A DNA stretch of 64,000 nt from Maricaulis sp965228215. GTDB lineage: Bacteria > Pseudomonadota > Alphaproteobacteria > Caulobacterales > Maricaulaceae. The notes under the pieces are model-generated. The model made no database searches and was not told where the DNA came from. It saw nothing but the letters and a program-made list of their open reading frames with translations. A program made the translations under genes and the position numbers. How positions within the stretch are numbered: the stretch's first letter is position 1; the number at the start of each line of letters is the position of its first letter. Location: positions 3,190,959 through 3,254,958 of the forward strand of contig OZ245800.1 of assembly GCA_965228215.1 (NCBI GenBank), written 5' to 3'. This document shows, in pieces, positions 24,884 through 33,478 of the stretch.

Positions 24884-27187
24884 GTGGCGCATCACAACAC
24901 TACAACCGATCTGGAGGCACGCTTGAGCACCGCTTCCGACAAGGGCCGGGAACAGCTTGATCTCGCACTTCGCGAGGCTCTGTTCACCGCAGCACTCGAT
25001 TGCATCATCGTGATCGACTCCGACAGCCGGATAATCGAATTCAACCAGTCCGCTGAACAGACATTCGGTTATGACAGATCAGAGGTGATCGGGCGCGACC
25101 TGGCAGACGTGATCATTCCCCCTGCCCTGCGCGATGCCCACCACGCCGGCATGGCGAAATTCCTCAAGACCGGCGAGAACGCCGTGCTTGGCAAGCGTAT
25201 CGAGGTTCCGGCCGTGCGGAAGAATGGCGAGGAAATTCTCGTCGAACTCGCCGTCTCGGCCGTCGAGGTCGAGGACGCGAAATATTTCGCAGCCTATCTT
25301 CGCGACATCACCGCAGAGAAACACCGCCAGGAAGCGCTTGCAGCTTCGGAACAGCGCTATCAGGACCTGTTCGAACGCTCCGGTGACGCGATCTTCGTGC
25401 ACACGCTGGACGGCGAATTGCGGGACATGAACCTGCAGGCCGAAAAACTCGTCGGACAACGCCGGGCCGACCTCATCGGCAAGAGCGTCGCCAATCTCCA
25501 CCCGGAATCCTCCCACCCCGCAGCCCGGGATGCGATCAAGACCCTGCAATCGCAAGGATGGGTCCGGGCCGATCTGGATTTTCTCGGTGCCGGTGGCACC
25601 GTCATCCCCACCGAAGTCAATGCACGCAGTTACGAAAGCCAGGGCGAGACCCTGGTACATGGCGTGGTGCGCGACGTGTCCCAACGCACGCGGACAGAGC
25701 GGGAATTGCGCGACGCCCGGGACGAGGCGGAGCGCGCGAGCGCGGCCAAGACCGATTTCCTCGCCAATATGAGCCACGAGATGCGCACGCCGCTCAATGG
25801 CGTGATCGGACCACTGAGCCTGATCGATCACGGCTCCCTGCCCGACAAGTCGGTGGAATTGCTGGAAATGGCGCAACGCTCCGCGGACGCCCTGCTCCTG
25901 CTGATCGACGATGTGCTCGATATCAGCCAAATCGAGGCTGGCCAGGTCGATTTTGTGTCCGAACCCTATTCGGTCGCGAGCCTGCTGGAACAGGTCCAGG
26001 AGACCTTCTCGATGCGGGCCGCCGAGAAAGGCCTGTCGCTGGATGTGCGCCCGACGCGCGTCGAGCAGAAGGTCATCGGTGATGCCGGCCGCGTACAGCA
26101 GGTGCTGATCAATCTCGTCGGCAATGCGATCAAATATACCGACCAGGGACGCGTCTCGGTCGATGCAGCAGTGAATGAAAGCAATGGCAAGGCCATGCTG
26201 AGCTTCCGCGTCCTGGATACGGGTCCGGGCATTCCCGAAGCGGACCAGGCCAATCTCTTCAACCGGTTCGAACGGGCGCAATCCTTCCGCAGCGAAGCCG
26301 GCGGTGTCGGCCTCGGCCTGGCGATCTGCAAGAATATCGTCTCTCTGATGAACGGTCGGATCGGACTGGAAAGCCGGCCTGATGAAGGCTCGATGTTCTG
26401 GTTCGAGATCCCGGTGGAATTCAGCACGTCGGAGAACCGCCAGAATAGCGGCCCGTCATCAGAGACGCTGGAGTTTTCCGGACGCGTCCTCCTGGCCGAG
26501 GACAGCCCGACCAACGCCGCGGTCGCCACCACGATGCTGTCGCGCCTGGGCCTGACCCCGGACACGGTCACCGATGGCGCTGCCGCGGTCCAGGCGGCGC
26601 TCCAGATCGAGTATGACCTCATCCTGATGGATGTCGGCATGCCGGTCATGGACGGTCTCGAGGCGACGCGCCTGCTGCGCCAGCAGGGCGTGACCACGCC
26701 CATCGTCGCCCTCACCGCCCACGCGCTGAAGGAAATCAAGGATTCCACGGAACAGGCGGGCATGGACGGCTATATGACCAAGCCGGTGCGGCCCACACAT
26801 CTGAGCCGCATCCTCGCCCGCTGGCTGCCCGAACGCGACACCGCCCAGACCCAGGTGATCGACGAGCAGGCGCGGCTCGAGCAATGGGGCGACGACGAGG
26901 ACGGATACCGTTTCGTCGCCGACATCTTCCGCCAAGAATTGTCGGACCGCCTCGAGAAAATCCGCCTGGCACGCCAGGAACACGACACAAAAACGCTCAT
27001 TCACCACGCCCATGCCATCAAGGGCGGAGCGTCGAATGTTGCGGCCAACGCCCTGAGCCAGAGCGCGGAATCGCTGGAAGCGGAATTGCGCAACAATGTG
27101 GACCTGACATCCCTGACCACGCGCTTCGAGGCACTTAACCGGGAAGCGAAAGTCTTCCTGGACGCACTCGAGACCGGCAAGAGCTAG
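24884..27187 (+). CDS. hybrid histidine kinase: PAS-PAS-HisKA-HATPase-REC-HPt
   Basis: 767 aa from GTG 24884, chosen because AGGAGGGA lies just before it; an in-frame ATG at 24848 falls on the -12 element. Order: PAS (about 35-150), PAS (about 160-275), HisKA with phospho-acceptor H298 in NMSHEMRTPLNG, HATPase with NLVGNAIKYT, DTGPGIP and GVGLGLAI, receiver with D583 in LILMDVGMPVMDG, and a C-terminal HPt with H710 in HAHAIKGG. There is no membrane helix, so it senses a cytoplasmic signal through PAS. The NtrC-type gene follows 16 bp later and is the likely final target of the phosphorelay. Confidence 0.93.
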   Translation: MAHHNTTTDLEARLSTASDKGREQLDLALREALFTAALDCIIVIDSDSRIIEFNQSAEQTFGYDRSEVIGRDLADVIIPPALRDAHHAGMAKFLKTGENAVLGKRIEVPAVRKNGEEILVELAVSAVEVEDAKYFAAYLRDITAEKHRQEALAASEQRYQDLFERSGDAIFVHTLDGELRDMNLQAEKLVGQRRADLIGKSVANLHPESSHPAARDAIKTLQSQGWVRADLDFLGAGGTVIPTEVNARSYESQGETLVHGVVRDVSQRTRTERELRDARDEAERASAAKTDFLANMSHEMRTPLNGVIGPLSLIDHGSLPDKSVELLEMAQRSADALLLLIDDVLDISQIEAGQVDFVSEPYSVASLLEQVQETFSMRAAEKGLSLDVRPTRVEQKVIGDAGRVQQVLINLVGNAIKYTDQGRVSVDAAVNESNGKAMLSFRVLDTGPGIPEADQANLFNRFERAQSFRSEAGGVGLGLAICKNIVSLMNGRIGLESRPDEGSMFWFEIPVEFSTSENRQNSGPSSETLEFSGRVLLAEDSPTNAAVATTMLSRLGLTPDTVTDGAAAVQAALQIEYDLILMDVGMPVMDGLEATRLLRQQGVTTPIVALTAHALKEIKDSTEQAGMDGYMTKPVRPTHLSRILARWLPERDTAQTQVIDEQARLEQWGDDEDGYRFVADIFRQELSDRLEKIRLARQEHDTKTLIHHAHAIKGGASNVAANALSQSAESLEAELRNNVDLTSLTTRFEALNREAKVFLDALETGKS

Positions 27188-27203
27188 ATCCAAGGAGACC
27201 GTG

Positions 27204-28637
27204 ATGAGCATTGGCAGAGTCCTGATTGTCGAAGACAGCCCTTCGCTCGCGCGCACCTATGAAGCCCAGCTCCAGCGCGACGCCTCGACGATCGATCTCT
27301 GCGAAACCGGCGCCGAGGCGGAACGCGCCATCGGTGCCGGCGCCGTCGACTGCGTCCTGCTCGATGTCGGCCTGCCGGACATGGACGGACTCGAACTCAT
27401 GCGTGGATGGCGCGCTCGGGGCATTACGGCCCCTGTTGTCGTGATCACCGCGAATGGCTCCATCAACACGGCCATCGAGGCCATGCGCGACGGAGCGACC
27501 GACTTCCTCGTCAAACCCTTCGGCGCCGAACGCCTCGTCACGACGGTCAAGAATGCCGTTGAGACAGCGGCGCTCCGCAAGACCGTACAGGCCTATGAAA
27601 AAGCCAAGCCCAAGAGCGCTTTCGGCGATTTCATCGGCGCCTCCCTGCCCATGCAGGCGGTCTATCGCACGCTCGACACGGCCGCCCCCACCAATGCCTC
27701 GGTGCTAGTGACCGGCGAGACCGGTACCGGCAAGGAATTGGCCGCTCGGGCCGTGCACACATCCAGCCCGAGATCAGGCCGCGCGTTTATTGCGGTCAAT
27801 TGCGGCGCCATTCCCAAGGACCTGATCGAGAGCGAATTGTTCGGCCATGTGAAAGGTGCCTTCACGGGCGCCACATCCGACCGCGCCGGCGCCGCCGAGC
27901 TCGCGAACGGCGGCACGCTCTTCCTCGACGAAATCGGCGAAATGCCGATCGAGCTGCAGCCCAAACTCCTGCGCTTCCTGCAGACAGGCACCTACAGCCG
28001 CGTCGGTGACGGGCGCCCGCGCCAGACCGATATCCGCATCATCGCCGCGACCAATCGCGATCCATGGGGGGCGGTTCGTGCCGGGCAATTGCGCGAGGAT
28101 CTCTATTTCCGCCTGAACGTCATCCCGGTCGAACTGCCGGCCCTGCGTGAACGCGGATCCGATATTCTCCTGCTCGCGGAATTCTTCATCCAGCGCTCTT
28201 GCCAGGACGAGCAGCGCAGCACGCTGGAACTGACCTCGGATGCGGAAGCGGCCCTGCTCGCCTATGGCTGGCCGGGCAATGTGCGCGAACTCGAGAACAT
28301 GATGCGCCGCGCCGTCGTGCTGGCCTCCGGAAAATCCATCGCGGCCGGAGATCTCAACTTCCAGGCCGACCAGGCCACCGCTCCGGTTGCGGCCGCGCCG
28401 CAACAGGCCGCCTTTGCGGATCCTGCCGAAACGCCGGTCATGCCCGCAGCCTTCGCGCCGCAGGTCGATGTCCGGGTAGAGCCCTTGTGGATGACGGAAC
28501 GGCGAGCGATCGAACACGCGATCGCCTTGTGCCGTGACAATGTCAGCGAAGCTGCCAAGCAATTGGGCATCGCGCCGTCCACCATCTACCGCAAACGCGA
28601 GCAATGGCAGGTGCTGGCCGAGCAGGCCGGAGACTAG
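27204..28637 (+). CDS. NtrC-family sigma-54 activator response regulator
   Basis: 477 aa from ATG 27204 (AAGGAGA six bases upstream; GTG 27201 is too close). Receiver with D54 (LLDVG), Thr in VITANG and Lys in VKPFG; AAA+ domain with Walker A GETGTGKE (171-178), the sigma-54 contact loop GAFTGA (218-223) and Walker B GTLFLDEIGE; then a Fis-type HTH near 440-470 (EAAKQLGIAPSTIYRKREQW). All parts needed to drive sigma-54 transcription are intact. A dimeric Fis-type HTH fits the palindromic TYGCA-N3-TGCRA sites. It converges with rpoN, their stops sharing CTAG. Confidence 0.95.
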   Translation: MSIGRVLIVEDSPSLARTYEAQLQRDASTIDLCETGAEAERAIGAGAVDCVLLDVGLPDMDGLELMRGWRARGITAPVVVITANGSINTAIEAMRDGATDFLVKPFGAERLVTTVKNAVETAALRKTVQAYEKAKPKSAFGDFIGASLPMQAVYRTLDTAAPTNASVLVTGETGTGKELAARAVHTSSPRSGRAFIAVNCGAIPKDLIESELFGHVKGAFTGATSDRAGAAELANGGTLFLDEIGEMPIELQPKLLRFLQTGTYSRVGDGRPRQTDIRIIAATNRDPWGAVRAGQLREDLYFRLNVIPVELPALRERGSDILLLAEFFIQRSCQDEQRSTLELTSDAEAALLAYGWPGNVRELENMMRRAVVLASGKSIAAGDLNFQADQATAPVAAAPQQAAFADPAETPVMPAAFAPQVDVRVEPLWMTERRAIEHAIALCRDNVSEAAKQLGIAPSTIYRKREQWQVLAEQAGD

Positions 28638-29941
28638 ACCCCCAGCCGCTCCGCGAATTCACGCGACCGCTTGCGCAGGTGCGATGCGGGGCAGCCCAGG
28701 CGTTCGCGATACTTCGTGACGGTGCGTCGCGCAACGCGGATGCCCGCACGGTCCAGAGCCTCGCGAAGCGCCTCGTCGGACAGGGGCGATGACGCGGCCT
28801 CACTCGCAATAAGGCGGGTGATCTCGGCTTCGACCTCGTGATGGGTGATCAAGCGCTCGTCGCTTGTGTCGACCGCCTCGGCAAACAGATCCCGCAGGAC
28901 AACGAGACCCCGCGGCGTCGCGATGGTCTTGCCGGACACGCAACGCGACACAGTCGACTCGTGCACGCCGATGCGTTCGGCGATGGTCTGCATGCTCAAG
29001 GGGCGGAGTTTTTCCAAGCCATGAAGAATGGCGTCATGCTGTACGGCGCAGATCGCACTGATCACCTTGATCAGCGTCTCCGACCGGCGGCGCAGGGAGT
29101 CGGTCAGCCAGTTGGCCTCGTCGATCTGGCGCTGGACGTAGGCGATATCGTCTTCGGACCAGGCCCGATTGCGGATGCTGTCCGCTGCTTCGGTGTCGAT
29201 AGCGACATGGATCGTATCGTCGGCGGTCAGCACGATTTCCCAGCTGCCGTCCCGGCCCTGCCTGACACCGGCATCCGGCGTTCGGGGGCTGATCTCGGCG
29301 GTCTCGAAGGCCAGGCCCGGCTTCGGGTCCAGGCGGCGCAGCGTGGCGATCATCTCCGCCAGCTCGGCTTCATCAACGCCGCAGGCTCGCAGGAGGATAT
29401 CCGTTCGCTTCTGGGCCAGCGCCGGCAGATTGTCGAGCAGGGCGATCCAGGCGTGTGACATCCAGCCCGAGGCGGTCAGCTGCAGCTCGAGGCATTCAAC
29501 CAGATCGCGCGCACCCACCCCGGTCGGCTCGCAGGCCTGCAGGGCGATCAGTGCCGGACCAGTCTCGATCCCGGCGTCGCCGCCCGGGAGATAACCCGCC
29601 TCGTCCACCTCGTGAGCGAGTTCCAGCGCGTGCCTCTCGATTGCGGGGGCGAGCTGCATCGCACGCAACTGGGCACAGAGGCTGTCAACGAGACTGTTTT
29701 CGGCGGCGTGGGTCGCTTCGATGATCTCCGACATGCTCGCGCCGGCGACCGGACCCGACCGGAATGAGGTGTCGCGGCGGACGCGCAGGAACGGGTTTTC
29801 CAGCGCCTTGTCCTCCAGGTAGGCCTCGAGCTCGTCATGGGGCAGGTTAAGCAGACCGATGGCCTGCACGAGTTGCGGGGACAGCTGGAGGGTCTGGGCC
29901 TGTTTCTGGCGGGCCAGCTGCCGGGTATTGATTGAACTCAT
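28634..29941 (-). CDS. rpoN: RNA polymerase sigma-54 factor, short paralogue
   Basis: 435 aa, shorter than the usual 470-500. Region I is present (QAQTLQLSPQLVQAIGLLNL), as is the ALENPFL segment; the acidic region II is very short. The core-binding and HTH parts include HESTVSRCVSGK, and the RpoN box is ARRTVTKYRE (404-413), one residue from the classical ARRTVAKYRE. Its start overlaps (ATGA) the stop of the epimerase-like gene. None of the usual rpoN neighbours (lptB, hpf, ptsN) is here, so it is probably a second, locus-specific sigma-54. Confidence 0.92.
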   Translation of the reverse strand: MSSINTRQLARQKQAQTLQLSPQLVQAIGLLNLPHDELEAYLEDKALENPFLRVRRDTSFRSGPVAGASMSEIIEATHAAENSLVDSLCAQLRAMQLAPAIERHALELAHEVDEAGYLPGGDAGIETGPALIALQACEPTGVGARDLVECLELQLTASGWMSHAWIALLDNLPALAQKRTDILLRACGVDEAELAEMIATLRRLDPKPGLAFETAEISPRTPDAGVRQGRDGSWEIVLTADDTIHVAIDTEAADSIRNRAWSEDDIAYVQRQIDEANWLTDSLRRRSETLIKVISAICAVQHDAILHGLEKLRPLSMQTIAERIGVHESTVSRCVSGKTIATPRGLVVLRDLFAEAVDTSDERLITHHEVEAEITRLIASEAASSPLSDEALREALDRAGIRVARRTVTKYRERLGCPASHLRKRSREFAERLGV

Positions 29942-30930
29942 GACACGCCTCCCATCGGGCTCGGGGCAAGGTTTCGGGCCGGGCCGGATACCGCCGGCCG
30001 GGCCGTCGCGAACCGCCGGGACAGGACGAGCGCTTCAAGACCATCGAGAATGCCGTCGCTGGCCTCGCTCCGGCGCGGCAGGATGCGGTGTTTCCTGTCC
30101 ACACCGGGACGCATCAGCATGGCGAGGATGTCGACCGGCAAGCGTTCCAGATCGATTGGGCAGATCCGGGCCTGGCATCGCGCCGCCAGTTCGGGACGGT
30201 CTGCATCCGGCCGCACCTGCAGCAGCGACCATTGCATCGTCGGCGCAAGATCCATCACCCAGTCGATGTCCGAAATGACGATCTGGCCGGAGTCGATCGA
30301 AGAAACGAGAGAGGGCAGGCTTTCGCCGGACTCGATGGCGACGCACTTGATACCCGCGCTGGGCTCACACCGGCTCGGACCCGTGCCGAACCAGAGAACA
30401 CGCTCGATCGCGCCCTTGCGGTGGAGACTGTCGAGCGCGGACCAGATGATCCGGGCCTCGCGATTCAGCAGCCGCGTTTCGTCGAGTGCAACGACAATGT
30501 CGCAGGCCTCGCCCATAGCGGGACGGCATTCGGCGAGGTGATCGAGCAGCGGGTCGAGACTGACAGTCATGCTGCGACGGGTGACACCGGTCTTGGACAG
30601 GTTCCGGGCGGCTCGGCGGCTGAACGGGAAATGCAGTGTGCCGCTGGCCTCGATCATGCGGCGCAGGCTTTCCGGCCGGGCATGATGACCGGAACCGACC
30701 GTCGCCACCGGCAGGCCGCGGCTGACGGCAGCGAGCATGATCTCGGCCGTCCGGATACCGGCATCGAACACGACAAGCGCCGAATTCGGGCCAGCCGCCA
30801 GCTGATCCGAGCGGTCAACGATGCGGGCGTCGCACCAATTGCGGTTCGTCGCGGCATTGAACACCGCGTCGCGGCGCCAACGCCCTGCCTCGCTCTGTGC
30901 TGCCAACAGCAATTCGATCTGCCTTGCCAT
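29938..30930 (-). CDS. degenerate UDP-GlcNAc 2-epimerase-like (WecB fold) protein
   Basis: 330 aa from ATG 30930 (GGAAGGAG upstream). Segments align by eye with WecB in order: GLPVATVGSGHHARPESLRR (WecB IPVAHVEAG...PEEINR), LHFPFSRRAARNLSKTGV (LHFAPTERARENLLREGV), then SDIDWVMDLAP (TDSGGIQEEAP) and LQVRPDADRPELAARCQAR (LVLRDTTERPEAVEAGTVR). The catalytic Glu of HVEAG is Gly79, the HRREN-like His is absent (DETRLLNR), and the UDP-binding Ser-Gly-Gly is Ile-Asp-Trp. So the fold seems kept and the activity lost. Operon with rpoN (ATGA) implies a regulatory or sugar-nucleotide-sensing role. Confidence 0.65.
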   Translation of the reverse strand: MARQIELLLAAQSEAGRWRRDAVFNAATNRNWCDARIVDRSDQLAAGPNSALVVFDAGIRTAEIMLAAVSRGLPVATVGSGHHARPESLRRMIEASGTLHFPFSRRAARNLSKTGVTRRSMTVSLDPLLDHLAECRPAMGEACDIVVALDETRLLNREARIIWSALDSLHRKGAIERVLWFGTGPSRCEPSAGIKCVAIESGESLPSLVSSIDSGQIVISDIDWVMDLAPTMQWSLLQVRPDADRPELAARCQARICPIDLERLPVDILAMLMRPGVDRKHRILPRRSEASDGILDGLEALVLSRRFATARPAVSGPARNLAPSPMGGVS

Positions 30931-31011
30931 GTCATATCTCCTTCCCTCACAGGATACGCGCAGAGCGCATCCAGCTGAATGTCGAGAAATCAACAGGTTA
31001 CGACGAGCGAA

Positions 31012-31056
31012 TTGCAATATGCGACACACACATCAGCATGATGTTGCAAATTGCGT
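31012..31056. promoter_or_regulatory. operator cluster D upstream of the epimerase-like/rpoN operon
   Basis: TTGCAATATGCGA (31012-31024) and TTGCAAATTGCGT (31044-31056), centres 32 bp apart, about three helical turns. They lie 80-125 bp upstream of ATG 30930. No clean -24/-12 pair is visible between; CTGGATGCGCTCTGCG on the minus strand has one base too few between GG and GC. The region 30931-31148 holds nothing else I recognise. Confidence 0.6.
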
Positions 31057-31148
31057 CATTCACGAGTGCTGCAGCAGGCAGACGGAATCGTCTGCGCGAC
31101 AAAGCCAGCGCGCAACTCGACAATTAGGGACGAGAGTTTCTGGGAGCC

Positions 31149-31520
31149 CTATTCCACCCGCGCCCAGCTCAGGGCCTCGTCGAGGCTGGCGAAGACTTCC
31201 AGTTCGTGGGCGGCCTTGCCGGCGGCCAGGCGCACGGCGGTTTCACGGGTTTCCCGGAAACGGGGCGGTGCGACATAAGCAATGCGTTGGGTGGCGGGCA
31301 GCATTTCCAGACCGTCGCGCCACATCTCCAGGGACAGGCCGGTCTCGTCGGGCAGGTCCACGCCGGACGCATCGATGACGATCGCGCGCAATTCATGCTC
31401 TTCAAGATAATCGGCAAAGCGCGCAATGGATGCGGCAACCTTGTTCCGGGCGAGTTCTCCGCCCAGGGTCGAGACGGCGATCCCCGTCTTCTTGTTGATT
31501 TTCACGTTTATGCGTCCCAC
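31149..31520 (-). CDS. STAS/SpoIIAA-like small protein
   Basis: 123 aa from GTG 31520 with GAGGAG upstream; an earlier in-frame GTG at 31538 is less well placed. The strand-helix alternation with LRAIVIDASGVDLPD, RIAYVAPPRFRETRETAVRLAA and a last helix (SLDEALSWARVE) resembles STAS or SpoIIAA-like proteins. No phospho-Ser motif can be assigned. It lies just upstream of the rpoN operon on the same strand. Function unknown. Confidence 0.6.
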   Translation of the reverse strand: MGRINVKINKKTGIAVSTLGGELARNKVAASIARFADYLEEHELRAIVIDASGVDLPDETGLSLEMWRDGLEMLPATQRIAYVAPPRFRETRETAVRLAAGKAAHELEVFASLDEALSWARVE

Positions 31521-31651
31521 CGGGGATGTACTCCTCACATGCCTGTTCTTGGACAGACGGGGGAGTTCACCGAATCCGCGGGCGGAACGATACTTATAAA
31601 CAATGCATGGTTAGCATAATCCTATGCGCCGTACCGGCGCGGGCACGGGCG

Positions 31652-33472
31652 TCAATCCCGGTACGGACGGGCCTGCAGCTCGAAGAGACGGGAATAAACC
31701 GCTCCGGCCGATACGAGTTCGGCGTGCGTGCCCATTTCCGCCATTCGTCCCTTTTCCAGCACCAGGATCTGGTCAGCAGCCACCAGGTTGGAGAGGCGGT
31801 GACTGATCAGGATGACGGTCTTTCCGCCATGATCGCGGCGCATGAACTCGGCCTCGGCCTCGGGGTCCATCGCTGCGGTCGGCTCGTCCAGGATGAGTAT
31901 ATCGGCGCTCTTGTTGATGAAGGCCCGGGTCATGGCGAGGCGCTGCCACTGGCCGCCGGACAATTCGATCCCGTCGAGGAAACGCTTGCCGAGCTTCTGT
32001 TCGAGCCCGTACGGCAGATCATTGATCAGGCCGGTGGCCAGACCTGCCTCCGCGGCGGCCATCGCCTCGGCATCATCGAGCTCGCGCAATTCGTCACCGG
32101 CCGCGATATTGTCGCGCAGGCTGAATTTGTAGTTCGCGTGCGGCTGGAACATGAGACCGATCCGGCGAGATAACACGTCCCGGTCCCACTCGCGCACATC
32201 ACGCCCGTCGAGGCGGATGATGCCGCTGTCGGGCTGGTAAAGCCCCGCCGATAATTTCACCAGGGTCGACTTGCCTGATCCATTGGCGCCGACAATGCCC
32301 ACACGCTGCCCCGGGCTGATTGCGAAAGTGACGCCCGAAAGCGCCGGCTCATCGCGGCCCGGATAGGTGAAGCTGACATCTTCGAACTGCAGGCCCAGAC
32401 CCGGCTGGTCTCCCGCGGAGGCACCGCCATGGCGCCGCTCTTCGGGCAGTTCCAACAAGGCATAGAGATTGGAGACGTAGAGTACGTCCTCGACAATGCC
32501 GTTGAAGGCGTTCAGCAGGGTCGTGACATTGTTCTGGCCCTGTTTGAGCAGGCCCACCAGCATCGTCATCTGGCCCAGCGTGATCACGCCGGCAATCGTC
32601 TCCAAGACGATCCAGACCTTGCCGCACAGGAAAACCCCGGATGAGATGATGGCAAGGCCCGCCCCGGCCCAGGCCTGGCGCGATTGCAGCCGGCGGTCGT
32701 CCCGGTAGAGCGCTCCGAAAAGGGCCTGGAAACGGCGCATGATCTCCGGCCCGAGCCGGTAATGAATCCGCTCGCGCGCCGAAGCCTCGCCGGCCACCAG
32801 ACTTTCCAGGTAATTCCGCTCGCGCATTTGCGGCGTGCGGCCGGTATAGAAACGATAGGCGGTGCCCGAGAACTTCAGATTGCCCACGAAGAGCGGCAGG
32901 CCGCCGAGAATGATCAGCAGGATGAGCCAGGGCGAGAAACCGGCCAGCAGGGCCGCCATGGAGATCAGGGTCAGACCATGCTGGGTCGCGTCGAGAATAC
33001 GATTGACCAGGCCATAGGGGCGGCTGGTCGCGAATTGCCGTGCCATAGCCAATTGCTGCTGGATATCGGCATCTTCCATCTGGCGCAGCGAAAAGGCCTC
33101 GGCCTTGCGCAGGATGGACAGGCTCACCGCGAAACCGAGTTCGGCGTGCAGACGCGCCTTCACGAAGACCAGGAGACGCCGCGCGGCCAGGAGCAGCGCC
33201 AGCAGGCCCGCTTCCACCGCCACCCAGAAGATCGCCGCGGACCGGCTGGCCTCGGTCTGCTGATCGATGGCAGCGAGCACACCGTCGACGACCAGTTTGG
33301 ACACGTAGAGTGCTGCCGCGGGCAGCAGGGCCGCGATCACGACCAGGACTGCGGTCATCAGGGTCAGACCGGGCGCGGTCGCCCAGACAAGCGCTAGTGT
33401 CCGCCGGGCGTAGGCGAGCGATGCCGCGAAACCGGGCGGCGGTCTTTCATGACTGGCCGGGGCCGCGGTCAT
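31652..33472 (-). CDS. ABC transporter, fused permease and ATPase (exporter type)
   Basis: 606 aa half-transporter. The N-terminal membrane domain has about six helices (residues 20-330). The ATPase domain has Walker A GANGSGKSTL, signature ELSGGQWQR, Walker B ILILDEPTAAMD and switch His in ILISHRLSNL. Works as a homodimer exporting lipids, peptides or glycoconjugates. It is last in a three-gene operon after two sulfotransferase genes (gaps of 7 and 6 bp), so a sulfated lipid or glycan is a plausible cargo. Confidence 0.9.
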   Translation of the reverse strand: MTAAPASHERPPPGFAASLAYARRTLALVWATAPGLTLMTAVLVVIAALLPAAALYVSKLVVDGVLAAIDQQTEASRSAAIFWVAVEAGLLALLLAARRLLVFVKARLHAELGFAVSLSILRKAEAFSLRQMEDADIQQQLAMARQFATSRPYGLVNRILDATQHGLTLISMAALLAGFSPWLILLIILGGLPLFVGNLKFSGTAYRFYTGRTPQMRERNYLESLVAGEASARERIHYRLGPEIMRRFQALFGALYRDDRRLQSRQAWAGAGLAIISSGVFLCGKVWIVLETIAGVITLGQMTMLVGLLKQGQNNVTTLLNAFNGIVEDVLYVSNLYALLELPEERRHGGASAGDQPGLGLQFEDVSFTYPGRDEPALSGVTFAISPGQRVGIVGANGSGKSTLVKLSAGLYQPDSGIIRLDGRDVREWDRDVLSRRIGLMFQPHANYKFSLRDNIAAGDELRELDDAEAMAAAEAGLATGLINDLPYGLEQKLGKRFLDGIELSGGQWQRLAMTRAFINKSADILILDEPTAAMDPEAEAEFMRRDHGGKTVILISHRLSNLVAADQILVLEKGRMAEMGTHAELVSAGAVYSRLFELQARPYRD

Positions 33473-33478
33473 ACCTGC

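Noticed and set aside
28634..28637. Convergent genes sharing CTAG as both stop codons (also 45164-45167)
   Set aside because: A neat overlap, but TAG/TAG on a palindromic CTAG is a simple outcome of tight packing and not evidence of a mechanism.
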